NCBI RefSeq assembly: GCF_900168195.1
Contig: NZ_FUYX01000007.1
Location: forward strand, 124,001 to 188,000
Length of the DNA stretch: 64,000 nt
DNA from: Allobosea thiooxidans
GTDB lineage: Bacteria > Pseudomonadota > Alphaproteobacteria > Rhizobiales > Beijerinckiaceae
Direction: 5' to 3'
In this document: positions 18,669 to 27,491 of the stretch, one piece after another
How positions within the stretch are numbered: the stretch's first letter is position 1
How the letters are laid out: each line of letters starts with the position of its first letter
Notes under the pieces: generated by a model
What the model saw: the letters and a program-made list of their open reading frames with translations, nothing else
The model's database searches: none
Told to the model about the DNA's origin: nothing
Position numbers and translations under genes: made by a program

Positions 18669-19781
18669 ATGAAAAAGTCCCACTTCCTGTCGGGCGCCGC
18701 CCTGGCGGCCGCGCTGTTCCTCTCCGCCCAGGCGGCGCAGGCCGATATCACCATCGGCCTGATCGCGCCGCTGACCGGCCCGGTCGCCGCCTATGGCGAC
18801 CAGGTCAAGAACGGCGCCCAGACCGCCGTCGACGTCATCAACAAGAGTGGCGGCGTGCTCGGCGAGAAGCTGGTGCTGAAGCTCGCCGACGACGCAGGGG
18901 ACCCGAAGCAGGGCGTTTCGTCCGCCAATCTGCTGGTCGGCGAGAAGGTCAAGTTCGTGGTCGGGCCGGTGACCTCCGGCGTCGCCATGGCGGTCTCCGA
19001 CGTTCTGGCGGAGAGCGGCGTGCTGATGGTGACGCCGACGGCGACCTCGCCGGCGCTGACCACGCGCGGCCTGACCAACGTCTTCCGCACCTGCGGCCGC
19101 GACGACCAGCAGGCAGAGATCGCCGCAGCCTATGTCCTGAAGAACATGAAGGACAAGAAGATCGCGATCGTCCACGACAAGGGCACCTACGGCAAGGGGC
19201 TCGCCGACGCCTTCCAGAAGGGCATCAATGCCGGCGGCCTCAAGGAAGTCGCCGCGCTGACCGTCAATCCCGGCGACAAGGACCTCTCGGCCGTGGTGAC
19301 GCGGCTCAAGGCCGCCAATGTCGACGTGATCTATTTCGGCGGCTACCACCCCGAAGGCGGCCTGCTCTCCCGCCAGCTCGCCGACGCCGGCGTGAAGGCG
19401 GTGATCATCGGCGGCGAGGGCCTTTCCAACACCGAGTATGCGGCGATCGGCGGCGACCACGCCACCGGCACGCTCTTCACCAACGCCACCGACGCGCTGA
19501 AGAACCCGGACTCGGCCCAGGCCGTCGCCGCGCTGAAGGAGAAGGGCATCCCGCCGGAGGCCTTCACGCTCAACGCCTATGCTGCGGTCGAAGTGCTCAA
19601 GGCCGCGATCGAGAAGGCGGGCAAGCCGGGCGACGCCAACGGCGCCGGCAAGGCCCTGCAGTCGGGCATGCCGGTCAAGACCGCGATCGGCACGCTGACC
19701 TACGGCAAGACCGGCGATCTGAGCTCGCCGAGCTTCTCGATGTACAAGTGGGACGCCGGCAAGATCGTCGCGGCCGAGTGA
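18669..19781 (+). CDS. LivK-like branched-chain amino acid binding protein
   Basis: 370-residue periplasmic binding protein of the leucine/isoleucine/valine-binding type. [20 protein letters not shown] then AQA is a Sec signal peptide; the mature part opens [20 protein letters not shown], and [20 protein letters not shown] forms the ligand cleft. AGGGAG lies 6 bases before ATG 18669, so this start is preferred to ATG 18663. The permease and ATPase partners (LivHMGF) are not in the window, making this a second orphan binding protein next to the PhnD-like one. A strong terminator follows it. Confidence 0.92.
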   Translation: MKKSHFLSGAALAAALFLSAQAAQADITIGLIAPLTGPVAAYGDQVKNGAQTAVDVINKSGGVLGEKLVLKLADDAGDPKQGVSSANLLVGEKVKFVVGPVTSGVAMAVSDVLAESGVLMVTPTATSPALTTRGLTNVFRTCGRDDQQAEIAAAYVLKNMKDKKIAIVHDKGTYGKGLADAFQKGINAGGLKEVAALTVNPGDKDLSAVVTRLKAANVDVIYFGGYHPEGGLLSRQLADAGVKAVIIGGEGLSNTEYAAIGGDHATGTLFTNATDALKNPDSAQAVAALKEKGIPPEAFTLNAYAAVEVLKAAIEKAGKPGDANGAGKALQSGMPVKTAIGTLTYGKTGDLSSPSFSMYKWDAGKIVAAE

Positions 19782-19822
19782 TCCACGGGGCCGTCGCCCC
19801 GTCGGCCCCCTTCCCGCCTCCC

Positions 19823-19851
19823 GCCCCGGACGAGCCCCGCTCGTCCGGGGC
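19823..19851 (+). terminator. Rho-independent terminator
   Basis: GCCCCGGACGAG and CTCGTCCGGGGC form a perfect 12-bp stem with a five-base loop, followed by ATTTCGTTT. It ends the LivK-like transcript. Confidence 0.88.
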
Positions 19852-19964
19852 ATTTCGTTTCAGGGCCGCCGCAGGCCATCCTGGACAAGCTGCGTCAGCT
19901 GCGCCGATCCGGGATCCATGCCGGAACGCTTGAGGGCTTTTCGGTCAGGCGGGGTCGCGGGACC

Positions 19965-20052
19965 GTCATTGCGAGCGCAGCGAAGCAAACATGGCGAGAC
20001 GTTCAAACCAGTCCCCCTAGATTGCTTCGTCGCTATCGCTCCTCGCAATGAC
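19965..20052. repeat. Palindromic intergenic element, GTCATTGCGAG family
   Basis: Begins GTCATTGCGAGCG and ends CTCGCAATGAC, with GCGAAGCAA on the left and TTGCTTCGTCGC on the right as inner arms. A second member lies at 62359-62454. No coding potential. Confidence 0.8.
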
Positions 20053-20304
20053 GGTGCAGGTCGATCGACAACTTCTCCGATCGGGAAAGTTCCGGGATGG
20101 ACCCCGGGCCTCCCTTCGGTCGCCCTGGATGAGCGCGCGTGTTGCAGCAAATCGGCAGCCTCCCTGAGCCGCCGCGAAGCGCCATGGTCACCTGTCCGCC
20201 GGATGACAATTTGCTCATCCGGGCGCGTCGCCATTGAAAGGCCATCTCCGCTGCGACATGGTCCGAATCGTGGAGCCCACCGTTTCCCGCCAGGATCCCT
20301 GCCC

Positions 20305-22398
20305 ATGCGTCTGTTGAGCATCCTCGTCGCCGTGCTGGCGGCCATCACGCTGGTCGTCGGCCAGCAGGCCGGCTTGGCCGCGCTGATCGGCATGGGCGTC
20401 ATCGGCCTGCTTCTGGCGGCAGTGACCTTCCGGTCGCCGGGCCTACCCTTCTTCCTGCGGATATTCTCCGGCGTCTTCGCCATCGAGTACCTCGTCTTCG
20501 GCGCGGCCGCCGTGCTGGCGCAGGTCGGCTGGTGGCCGCCGGCCCTGCAGATCCCGCCCGTGCCAACCAGCCTGCCGACGACGATCGGCGTCTTCGGCCT
20601 GCTGATCTACGCGATCTCCTTCGTGCCGGTGATCGCGCGCATCGCCCGCATCGCGTCGCCCTATTTCGAATCGCAGGAGATCACCACCGCCAATCTCTGG
20701 CCCATCGGCCCGTTCCGGATCCGGCTCGGCGTGCTGGCGGTCTCGCTCTTCGTCTTCCTGATCGTGATCAACCAGGCCCAGGTCGGCATCACGCTGCGTC
20801 TCTCCTTCTTCAACCGCGACATGTACGACGCGCTGCAGAACAAGGACGCGGCCGCCTTCTGGTACCAGCTGTTCTGGGTGTTCTGCCTGTGGGCAACGCT
20901 CTGGGTGATCTCGGGACTGATCGAGATGTTCGCCAACTACACCATCCTGATCCGGTGGCGGCAGTTCATGGCGAACGAATACACGCAGCGCTGGCTCGAC
21001 CACGCCACGCATTACCGGATCGCGCTCGCCGGCAGCGTCGACAACCCGGACCAGCGCATCGCCGAAGACACCCGCGCCTTCGTCAACCAGACCTACAGCT
21101 TCGCTCTGCCCCTGCTCTCGCAGGTTTCGACGCTGGTTTCGTTCTCGATCATCCTGTGGAACATCCCGGTCGCCTTCACCCTGCCGGGCACCTCGGTTGC
21201 CGTTCCCGGTTACATCTTCTGGGTGGCGTTCTTCTACGCGGCGGCCGCGACCTGGCTGACCCATCTGATCGGCCGCCCGTTGATCCGGCTGGAATTCGAA
21301 CAGGAGAAGCGGGAGGCGAATTTCCGCTTCTCGCTGGCGCGGCTGCGCGAATATTCCGAGCAGATCGCCCTGATGGTCGGCGAGCCGACCGAGCGGGCCC
21401 ATCTCACTCAGCGCTTCCGCGACATCGTCGAGAACTTCTACCGGCTGGTCTGGCGTCGGCTGAAGCTCTCCAGCTTCACGTTCTCCTACAACCAGCTCAG
21501 CGTGGTGCTGCCCTACATCATTCTTGCGCCGTACTATTTTGCCGGCACGATCACGCTCGGCATCATGATGCAGGTCGCGGGCGCCTTCGACCGGGTGCAG
21601 ACCGCGCTGTCTTTCATCATCAACAGCTACTCCTCGATCGCCTCCTACCTTGCCTCGATCAACCGCCTCACCTCTTTCGAGACCGCGATCGCGGATGCCC
21701 AGCACGGCGCGATCAGCGAGGAGGCGCTCGGCCGCGAGACTTCACGCGACGAGAGCCTGCACATCCGCAACGCCACCCTGCTGTTGCCCAACGGCAAGCC
21801 GATCGTGAAGCTCGGCGCGCTCGATCTCGGCAAGGCGCGCTCGACCCTGCTGATCGGCCCTTCAGGCTCGGGCAAGTCGACGCTGTTCCGCGCCATCGCC
21901 GGCATCTGGCCGTTCGGCGACGGCAAGGTCGGGATCCCGGCCGGTGCCGAGATCATGCTGCTGCCGCAGCGGCCCTATCTGCCACAGGGCACGCTCAGGA
22001 CCGCGCTGGCCTACCCTGCCGACGAGGGCGCCTATGAGGATGGCGCGATCCGCGCGGCCATGGAGAAGGTCAAGCTGGGCCATCTCGCCGACAAGCTCGA
22101 CGAGGTCGACCTCTGGGGCCAGCGCCTGTCGGGCGGCGAGCAACAGCGCCTGGCCATCGCCCGCGCGCTGCTCAGCAAGCCCGACTGGCTGTTCCTCGAC
22201 GAGGCCACCGCCTCGCTCGACGAGAAGCTGGAAGGCGAGATCTACGCCACGGTCGACCGCGAACTGCCGGAGACCCGGATCGTCTCGATCGGCCACCGCA
22301 ATACGCTGCGCGCCATGCACGACGCTCTCGTCACCATGGAAGCGAACGCGGACGGCACCTTCACCCCGACGCCGACAGCAAAAACGCCGGCTGCCTGA
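20305..22398 (+). CDS. ABC transporter, fused permease-ATPase of the SbmA/YddA (ABCD-like) type
   Basis: 697-residue half-transporter. An extra N-terminal hydrophobic region (about residues 1-110) precedes an ABC_membrane_2-type domain with the motif FFNRDMYDALQNKDAAAFW and six helices. The C-terminal ATPase domain has Walker A GPSGSGKSTLFRAIAG, signature LSGGEQQRLAIARAL and Walker B WLFLDEATASLDE. Relatives include YddA, Rv1819c and, for the membrane part, SbmA/BacA peptide transporters; the cargo here is unknown. ATG 20305 has AGGA about 9 bases upstream and starts the first helix; the frame extends upstream to 19918 through repeat sequence and that part is rejected. The TGA stop sits in the loop of a 13-bp hairpin. 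Confidence 0.9.
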   Translation: MRLLSILVAVLAAITLVVGQQAGLAALIGMGVIGLLLAAVTFRSPGLPFFLRIFSGVFAIEYLVFGAAAVLAQVGWWPPALQIPPVPTSLPTTIGVFGLLIYAISFVPVIARIARIASPYFESQEITTANLWPIGPFRIRLGVLAVSLFVFLIVINQAQVGITLRLSFFNRDMYDALQNKDAAAFWYQLFWVFCLWATLWVISGLIEMFANYTILIRWRQFMANEYTQRWLDHATHYRIALAGSVDNPDQRIAEDTRAFVNQTYSFALPLLSQVSTLVSFSIILWNIPVAFTLPGTSVAVPGYIFWVAFFYAAAATWLTHLIGRPLIRLEFEQEKREANFRFSLARLREYSEQIALMVGEPTERAHLTQRFRDIVENFYRLVWRRLKLSSFTFSYNQLSVVLPYIILAPYYFAGTITLGIMMQVAGAFDRVQTALSFIINSYSSIASYLASINRLTSFETAIADAQHGAISEEALGRETSRDESLHIRNATLLLPNGKPIVKLGALDLGKARSTLLIGPSGSGKSTLFRAIAGIWPFGDGKVGIPAGAEIMLLPQRPYLPQGTLRTALAYPADEGAYEDGAIRAAMEKVKLGHLADKLDEVDLWGQRLSGGEQQRLAIARALLSKPDWLFLDEATASLDEKLEGEIYATVDRELPETRIVSIGHRNTLRAMHDALVTMEANADGTFTPTPTAKTPAA

Positions 22399-22411
22399 GG
22401 CAGCCGGCGTT
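22383..22411 (-). terminator. Hairpin terminator with the ABC gene stop codon as its loop
   Basis: AACGCCGGCTGCC and GGCAGCCGGCGTT form a 13-bp perfect stem whose three-base loop is the TGA stop of the plus-strand gene. Read on the minus strand it is followed by a run of T, so it should terminate the META-domain gene; on the plus strand the T-tract is short. Confidence 0.8.
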
Positions 22412-22437
22412 CCGGATTTCCGACGAGGGAAAGAAGA

Positions 22438-22923
22438 TCAGAGCGAGCGGCTCAGCGTCAGCTCACCGGCGCTGCCCTTCAGCAGCAGCCGGCCGTTGAC
22501 GAGGTCCCATTTGCTGGCGGTGCGCAGCGCCATCAGGAAGGCACGCTCGAACTCGAGCGCCCCCTTGTCGCAGGTGCGCTTGGTCACGGCGATCGGCCCG
22601 ACCGCGAAGCCCTGCTGCCGCAGCGGATAGGCGGAAGCCGAGAAGGTGTTGCAGCCGCCGAAGCCGGTGCCGCGCAGGTTCTTGTCGACAAGCAGCGTGG
22701 CACGCCGGTCATAGACCGGCTTGCCGTTCAGCTGCACAACGCTCCAGCTCGCGCCGAGCGGGAAGGTCTTTTCCTGCTGCGCCTCCGGGATCTGGGTGTT
22801 CCCTCCGCCGAGCTCGGTCCGCGAAGGCATCTGCTGGCGGCGCTGCGCGGCGGCTTCTTCCGGCATCAGCATCGGCACGGCCAGGGCGGCAAGGACGGCC
22901 GCAAGGCCAAGGCGTCGCATCAT
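22438..22923 (-). CDS. META-domain (HslJ-like) secreted protein
   Basis: 161 residues. MMRRLGLAAVLAALAVPMLM then AAAQ is a Sec signal peptide. The rest is a META domain: WSVVQLNGKPV, the signature GFGGCNTFSASAYPL and KRTCDKGALEFERAFLMAL. HslJ-type META proteins lie in the outer membrane or periplasm and are linked to heat-shock and novobiocin resistance in E. coli; a precise activity is not known. Two Cys in the signature segments may form a disulfide. Tandem ATGs make the start uncertain by one codon. It converges with the ABC gene and shares its hairpin. Confidence 0.82.
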   Translation of the reverse strand: MMRRLGLAAVLAALAVPMLMPEEAAAQRRQQMPSRTELGGGNTQIPEAQQEKTFPLGASWSVVQLNGKPVYDRRATLLVDKNLRGTGFGGCNTFSASAYPLRQQGFAVGPIAVTKRTCDKGALEFERAFLMALRTASKWDLVNGRLLLKGSAGELTLSRSL

Positions 22924-23057
22924 GATCGTCTTACCTGCATTCACTCGCACGGCAGCGCGGCGTGCCGCCAATCGGTTAACACGCCTAGAGGCCAATTGGT
23001 TCGGGATCAAGGCTGAAGCGAGGGCGAAACGGTCATTCCGTTGCGGAAAACCCTACG

Positions 23058-24035
23058 TCAGATCCGGGCGAGGAGCCGCTCCAGCAGCCGGTTCGAGCGC
23101 CGGAAGACATAGGCCGGGGCGCTGACGGCGATGTCGTCGGCCCCGAGTCCGCCGAGATGCTCGACCAGTGCGAAGACGGCCTTGTCCGGGCAATGCAGCG
23201 TCAACGGCGTCTGCGCCCCGAACGGCAGGCGCGCGCCGAAGCGCTCCGCCAGCCCGGCCAGCGCATCCGGCGCGAGCGTGAGGCCGGCACGGACCTCGCG
23301 GATCGTGCGCCCCTCCTCTTCCGCCGCGATGCGGGAGAGTATGGTCCTGGCGGCGGTCCTGGCGCGCTCGCCCCAGGGTGCGCGCGTCGAGGCGACGAGA
23401 TTGGCTTCGGAAGCCAGCATCACGCCGTCGTCGAGCACCTTCAGCGCGTTGGCGGCGAGCGTCGCCCCGGTCGTGGTGATGTCGACCACGATCTCCGCCG
23501 TGCCGGCGGCCGGGGCGCCTTCCGTCGCGCCGAGGCTTTCGACAATGCGATAATCGGCGAGACCGTGCTCGGCGAAGAAGCGCCGGGTCAGGTGCACATA
23601 TTTGGTGGCGACGCGCAGCTTGCGGCCGTGGCGCGCGCGCATGGCCGAGGCGACGTCGTCGAGATCGGCCATGCTGCGAACGTCGATCCAGGCCTGCGGC
23701 ACGGCGACGACGACATTGGCCTGGCCGAAGCCGAGCGGGGTCAGCATCTCGACTGCCGCGTCCGCATCCGAAAGCTGCTCGCGAACCAGATCCTCGCCGG
23801 TGATGCCGAGATGAGCGGCTCCGGAGGCGAGTTGCGAGACGATCTCGGAGGCCGAAAGAAAGGCGACCTCGGCCCCCTCGACTCCCGCGATGGTGCCGCG
23901 ATAACCGCGCTCGCCGCTGGCCTTGACGAATTTCAGCCCGGCACGGCCGAAGAAGGCGGTCGCGTTCTCCTGCAGGCGCCCCTTCGAGGGCACGGCGAGG
24001 ACAAGCGGGGCATCGTTGACGGAGGGCTGGCTCAT
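23058..24035 (-). CDS. hisG: ATP phosphoribosyltransferase
   Basis: Catalyses the first step of histidine synthesis, ATP plus PRPP to phosphoribosyl-ATP. 325 residues. It begins [20 protein letters not shown], and the PRPP-binding loop is [20 protein letters not shown]. It is longer than the roughly 210-230-residue short-form HisG, yet is paired with hisZ, as in Bradyrhizobium relatives. Its ATG overlaps the hisZ stop (ATGA), so the two are translationally coupled and the products should form the HisG-HisZ complex. Feedback inhibition by histidine is expected through HisZ. Confidence 0.95.
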   Translation of the reverse strand: MSQPSVNDAPLVLAVPSKGRLQENATAFFGRAGLKFVKASGERGYRGTIAGVEGAEVAFLSASEIVSQLASGAAHLGITGEDLVREQLSDADAAVEMLTPLGFGQANVVVAVPQAWIDVRSMADLDDVASAMRARHGRKLRVATKYVHLTRRFFAEHGLADYRIVESLGATEGAPAAGTAEIVVDITTTGATLAANALKVLDDGVMLASEANLVASTRAPWGERARTAARTILSRIAAEEEGRTIREVRAGLTLAPDALAGLAERFGARLPFGAQTPLTLHCPDKAVFALVEHLGGLGADDIAVSAPAYVFRRSNRLLERLLARI

Positions 24036-25147
24036 GCGGCGTCTCCCGTCAGCCGATCGAGCCAGAGCGAGGCGCCGACGGCGGGAATCGGCCGGCCCGC
24101 GCCGAGGCGGCCGAGGACATTGTCGTAGCGACCGCCGCCGGCGACCGGCTTGCCGTCGCCGCGGGCGCTGTCGTGAAGCTCGAAGATGAAACCGGTGTAG
24201 TAGTCGAGATTGCGCGCGAAGCCGGCCGAGAAGCGGATCGCGCCGACATCGACGCCGCGGGCCGCGAGGAAGCCGGTGCGCTCGTCGAAGGCGTCGAGCT
24301 GGCGGCCGAGATCGAGCGAGGCCTGGTCGGCCAGCGCGCGCAGCGAGGCCGAGGCGGTGTCGGGGTCGCCCGAGACGGCGAGCACCTGCTCGAGCAGCGC
24401 CTTGACGTCGCCATTGACCGGATTCTCACGCTCGGCGGCCCTGGCGAGGAAGCGTTCGGCGATGTCACCGGCGCTGCGCCCGCCCACCGTCGAGATGCCG
24501 GCGATGGAGAGCACGTCCTCGACAAAGACCCGCGCGGCCTTGGGGTCCTGCCCTTCGAGCGCCTTGAGCAGGCCGGCATGGGCGGCGTCGCCCTCGGCTG
24601 CCGGCGGATCGAGCGCAGCGACGGCCTCGCTGCCGCTGCGGCCCTGCACCACGGCACGGACCAGGCGGCGGCGTGCGCCCTGCGGCACGGCGAGCCCGTC
24701 GAGCAGAGCGCCGAGCAGCGCGACGTCGCCCATGGCGATGCGCGGCGCCTTCAGTCCGAGCGCGGCGGTCGCCTCGATGGTGAGGGCCATGATCTCTGCA
24801 TCGGCGGCAGAGAAATCGGCGCGGCCGAAGGATTCGATTCCCGCCTGCTGGAACTCGCCCGGCTCACCGGTACGCATGCGGAAGACGGGGCCGGCATAGG
24901 CATAGGCCGCCGGCTCGGTCGAGCCCGAGGCGATGTGATCGAGCGCCACGGGGATGGTGTATTCCGGCCGCAGGCACCAGTCGCGGCCATCGGCATCCTG
25001 CGTCATGAAGATGCGGCGGCGGATATCCTCGCCCGAGAGATCGAGGAAGACATCGGCGGGCTGGAGGATCGCCGGCTCCGCCCGCGCATAGCCCTCGCCC
25101 GCGAAGAGCGCGATGATGGTCTCGATGCGGGCGCGGCTTGCGGGCAC
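24032..25147 (-). CDS. hisZ: ATP phosphoribosyltransferase regulatory subunit
   Basis: 371-residue paralogue of histidyl-tRNA synthetase that lost aminoacylation and instead regulates HisG. It retains class-II synthetase core pieces ([71 protein letters not shown]) but lacks an anticodon-binding domain. GTG 25147 is taken as start: the upstream extension in this frame runs into the mobile element and is arginine-rich noise. It sits between hisS and hisG on the minus strand; a GIY-YIG element has entered the hisS-hisZ gap, 94 bases upstream of this start. Confidence 0.93.
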   Translation of the reverse strand: MPASRARIETIIALFAGEGYARAEPAILQPADVFLDLSGEDIRRRIFMTQDADGRDWCLRPEYTIPVALDHIASGSTEPAAYAYAGPVFRMRTGEPGEFQQAGIESFGRADFSAADAEIMALTIEATAALGLKAPRIAMGDVALLGALLDGLAVPQGARRRLVRAVVQGRSGSEAVAALDPPAAEGDAAHAGLLKALEGQDPKAARVFVEDVLSIAGISTVGGRSAGDIAERFLARAAERENPVNGDVKALLEQVLAVSGDPDTASASLRALADQASLDLGRQLDAFDERTGFLAARGVDVGAIRFSAGFARNLDYYTGFIFELHDSARGDGKPVAGGGRYDNVLGRLGAGRPIPAVGASLWLDRLTGDAA

Positions 25148-25240
25148 GGGTCGTCCTGTCCTGTTGCGACGCCGTCCTAGCAGCCGCGCCGCCGGTTTTC
25201 GAGGGATTTGAGCGAATTGGGTGAACGGGATTTTTCTGTC

Positions 25241-25706
25241 GTCATGCTCGGGCTTGCCCCGAGCATCTCTCGCAGAAAGAGGCTCCCTCACGTTCCGCCC
25301 GAGCTTCCTGGCTCTTCGCTACGCTTCGGCCGAGAATGACGGCGGATAAATGTCTTCGAACAGGTCGCGCCAACCTGGATTCTTCCGCTCGATCAGCTCG
25401 ATCTTCCACTCCCTGCTCCAGCGCTTCAGACTCGTTTCTCGCTGGATCGCAAGCTCGATATGTTCAAAGACTTCGAACCAAGCCAGTTTGTCGAGATTGT
25501 AGCGAGCGGTGAACGACCGCCCGATACCTTGTTTGTGCTCGCTGACGCGCCGGACAAGATCGACGGTAACGCCGAGGTATAACGTACCGCGCGGCTTGTT
25601 CGCCATGATGTAGACGAAGGACGGTTCGAGGTTCACGTCGTTCTCGAGCGAAGCACCGACCCGAGAATCTCCGGTAAGAGATGCTCGGGTCAAGCCCGAG
25701 CATGAC
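25241..25706. mobile_element. GIY-YIG nuclease element A with hairpin-forming inverted ends
   Basis: 466 bases enclosed by 29-base terminal inverted repeats (25241-25269 and 25678-25706) with a single mismatch, which falls in the loop. Each end is GTC followed by a 9-bp stem, ATGCTCGGG / CCCGAGCAT, with a CTTGC or CTTGA loop. Between them is one GIY-YIG nuclease gene. A further GTCATT-headed segment overlaps the gene's 3' end (around 25330-25340). The right end stops 7 bases from the hisS stop codon. No target duplication is obvious. Confidence 0.75.
25319..25636 (-). CDS. Small GIY-YIG nuclease-domain protein (element A)
   Basis: 105 residues with GTG 25636 as start; the frame is open to a TTG at 25693 inside the terminal repeat, so the start is uncertain. 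It is a single GIY-YIG domain: SFVYIMANKPRGTLYLGVT carries the degenerate GIY (VYI) and YIG (YLG) motifs, DLVRRVSEHK the catalytic Arg, and AIQRETSLKRWSREWKIELI the conserved acidic and basic helix. All expected residues are present, so it appears functional. Such UPF0213/YhbQ-like proteins are presumed single-strand-nicking endonucleases. It lies within an inverted-repeat element in the hisS-hisZ gap, reading with the operon, which suggests mobility rather than a histidine-related role. Confidence 0.88.
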   Translation of the reverse strand: MNLEPSFVYIMANKPRGTLYLGVTVDLVRRVSEHKQGIGRSFTARYNLDKLAWFEVFEHIELAIQRETSLKRWSREWKIELIERKNPGWRDLFEDIYPPSFSAEA

Positions 25707-25713
25707 GCAGTGT

Positions 25714-27288
25714 TTACCCGTGTCGCGCCAGAACCCGCTTCACGCCTTCGACCAGTTCCGCCACCGGCACGGCGAACTGGGCCTCGGCCTGCTTGGCCTT
25801 GTGCTCGGCGGAGTCCTTGACGTCGCGGCTGGCCGCGGCGAGCTCGGCGCCGAGGATCAGGTCCTTGATGACGACCGTTCCGGCATCGCGCTCCGAGGAA
25901 CCCTGGATGATGGCGCAGACGGCGCCGCGGCGATCGGCATATTTCATCTGGGCGTTGAAGCCGGAGCTGCCCAGATAGAGATCGGCGCGCAGCAGCGGCC
26001 TGCCAGCGGCATCCGTCGCCTGGCGCAGCGCCGAGACCATCGCCTGATAGCCCGGCATGAACTCGGGCGACTTGTTGTCCATCGCGGTCACGACGACGAG
26101 CGGCAGCTCGTTCCGGCTGTCCACGATCGGCGACTTCACCGCCTTCAGCGCCGAGAACAGCCGGGAGACACCGATCGAAAAGCCCGTCGCCGGCACCGGC
26201 TCAGGCCGGAAGCGCCCGACGAGGCCGTCATAGCGCCCACCGCCGGCGACCGAGCCGAAACGCACCACCTGCCCGTCATCATTGGTGACCGGGAAGGTCA
26301 GCTCCACCTCGTAGACCGGGCCGGTATAGTATTCGAGGCCGCGGACGACGGAGGGGTCGATGATGATCCGCCCGAGATAGCCGGCAGCCGTGATCAGCTC
26401 GCGGATCTGCTCCAGCTCCGCGATGCCGGCCTCGCCGTTCTCGGCGCCCTCGACGAGACCGCGCAGGTCGGTGAGCGCCACGGCAGACAGCTGGGCCGAG
26501 CCCTCGCTGTCGTCGGCATTGGCCTTGCCGAGCTCGGCGAGCTTCTGGCCGAGCTCGAGATAGCGCAGGATCCGGTCCGCCTGAGCGTCGGACAGGCCAG
26601 CGCCTTTCGTGAAGTCGCCGCTCTCATCCTTGCGGCCTTCCCCGAGGAGCTTGCGAACCTCCTCGAGCGGGAACTTGTCGGCCTTGTCGATCGCGCGCAG
26701 CACCGTGAGGCGCGCCGCGGGATCGATGCCGGCGGCATCCATCACGCCGTCCAGCACCTTGCGGTTGTTGACCTTCACGACATAGTCGCCGCGCTTGATG
26801 CCGAGCTTTTCCATCGTGTCGGCGGCGAGCATGCAGATCTCGGCATCGCCCGCGACGGTGCCGGAGCCGACGATATCGGCGTCGAACTGCATGAACTGGC
26901 GGAAGCGGCCCGGCCCCGGCTTCTCGTTGCGGAAGACATAGCCGACGCGATAGCTGCGATAGGGCTTCGGCAGCGCGTCGAAATTCTCGGCGACATAGCG
27001 GGCGAGCGGCGCCGTCAGGTCGTAGCGCAGCGAGAGCCACTGCTCGTCATCGTCCTGGAAGGAGAAGACGCCCTCGTTCGGCCGGTCCTGATCCGGCAGG
27101 AACTTGCCGAGCGCGTCGGTGTACTCGACGAAAGGCGTCTCCACCGGATCGAAGCCATAGACCGCGAAGCTCTCGCGGATGACCGAGAGCATGCGCTCGG
27201 TGGCCGCGACATCGGCCGGGCCGCGATCGACGAAACCGCGCGGCTGGCGGGCCTTCAGCTTGGCAGGGGCGGACTTGTCGGCGGACAT
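25714..27288 (-). CDS. hisS: Histidyl-tRNA synthetase
   Basis: Class II aminoacyl-tRNA synthetase of 524 residues. Motif 2 is [20 protein letters not shown], the His-specific loop is [12 protein letters not shown], and motif 3 is [12 protein letters not shown] after [13 protein letters not shown]. The anticodon-binding domain occupies the C-terminal part ([15 protein letters not shown] onwards). The N-terminal [19 protein letters not shown] is the usual alphaproteobacterial lead-in. It is longer than the E. coli enzyme (about 424 residues), as is common in this group. It heads the hisS-hisZ-hisG set, with a palindromic repeat upstream and element A downstream. Confidence 0.97.
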   Translation of the reverse strand: MSADKSAPAKLKARQPRGFVDRGPADVAATERMLSVIRESFAVYGFDPVETPFVEYTDALGKFLPDQDRPNEGVFSFQDDDEQWLSLRYDLTAPLARYVAENFDALPKPYRSYRVGYVFRNEKPGPGRFRQFMQFDADIVGSGTVAGDAEICMLAADTMEKLGIKRGDYVVKVNNRKVLDGVMDAAGIDPAARLTVLRAIDKADKFPLEEVRKLLGEGRKDESGDFTKGAGLSDAQADRILRYLELGQKLAELGKANADDSEGSAQLSAVALTDLRGLVEGAENGEAGIAELEQIRELITAAGYLGRIIIDPSVVRGLEYYTGPVYEVELTFPVTNDDGQVVRFGSVAGGGRYDGLVGRFRPEPVPATGFSIGVSRLFSALKAVKSPIVDSRNELPLVVVTAMDNKSPEFMPGYQAMVSALRQATDAAGRPLLRADLYLGSSGFNAQMKYADRRGAVCAIIQGSSERDAGTVVIKDLILGAELAAASRDVKDSAEHKAKQAEAQFAVPVAELVEGVKRVLARHG

Positions 27289-27375
27289 GGGCGTGCTCGG
27301 AAAGCGGGGGTAAACGTCCCCGGAAATGGCTGAGTGGCGGGTTAGACCGTACGGACGCGACGGGCAAGCTTGTTC

Positions 27376-27488
27376 CCTTCTCCCCTCGGGGGAGAAGGTG
27401 GCAGCGCGAAGCGCTGACGGATGAGGGAATGCAGGCGTCGAACCACCCTCGTCCGCCTGCCGGCACCTTCGCCCCCGAGGGGAGAAGG
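27376..27488. repeat. Palindromic intergenic element with CCTTCTCCCC ends
   Basis: 25-base terminal inverted repeats with one mismatch, each starting CCTTCTCCCCTCGGGGG and able to fold by itself (CTTCTCCCC/GGGAGAAG). It fills the gap between hisS and glcF, ending four bases before the glcF stop codon. A single copy in this window. Confidence 0.8.
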
Positions 27489-27491
27489 AAG

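Larger units (their letters stand above)
19782..20304. other. 523-base gene-free region with terminator and repeat remnants
   Basis: It contains the LivK-like gene terminator (19823-19851), a palindromic repeat (19965-20052) and further degenerate intergenic-repeat-like sequence, for example CCGGGATGGACCCCGGG at 20091. An open frame runs through it into the ABC gene but has no homology-like content or ribosome-binding site. I see no gene here; the ABC gene's promoter must lie in its right part. Confidence 0.6.

Noticed and set aside
20053..20304. Upstream open extension of the ABC transporter gene (from 19918)
   Set aside because: It runs through repeat-like intergenic sequence; the transporter-like sequence and a plausible ribosome-binding site begin at 20305.
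25319..25636. GIY-YIG gene considered as a UvrC fragment or homing endonuclease of a group I intron
   Set aside because: No UvrC domains, no intron core or exon interruption is present; the flanking genes are intact and the inverted ends point to a repeat-type element.
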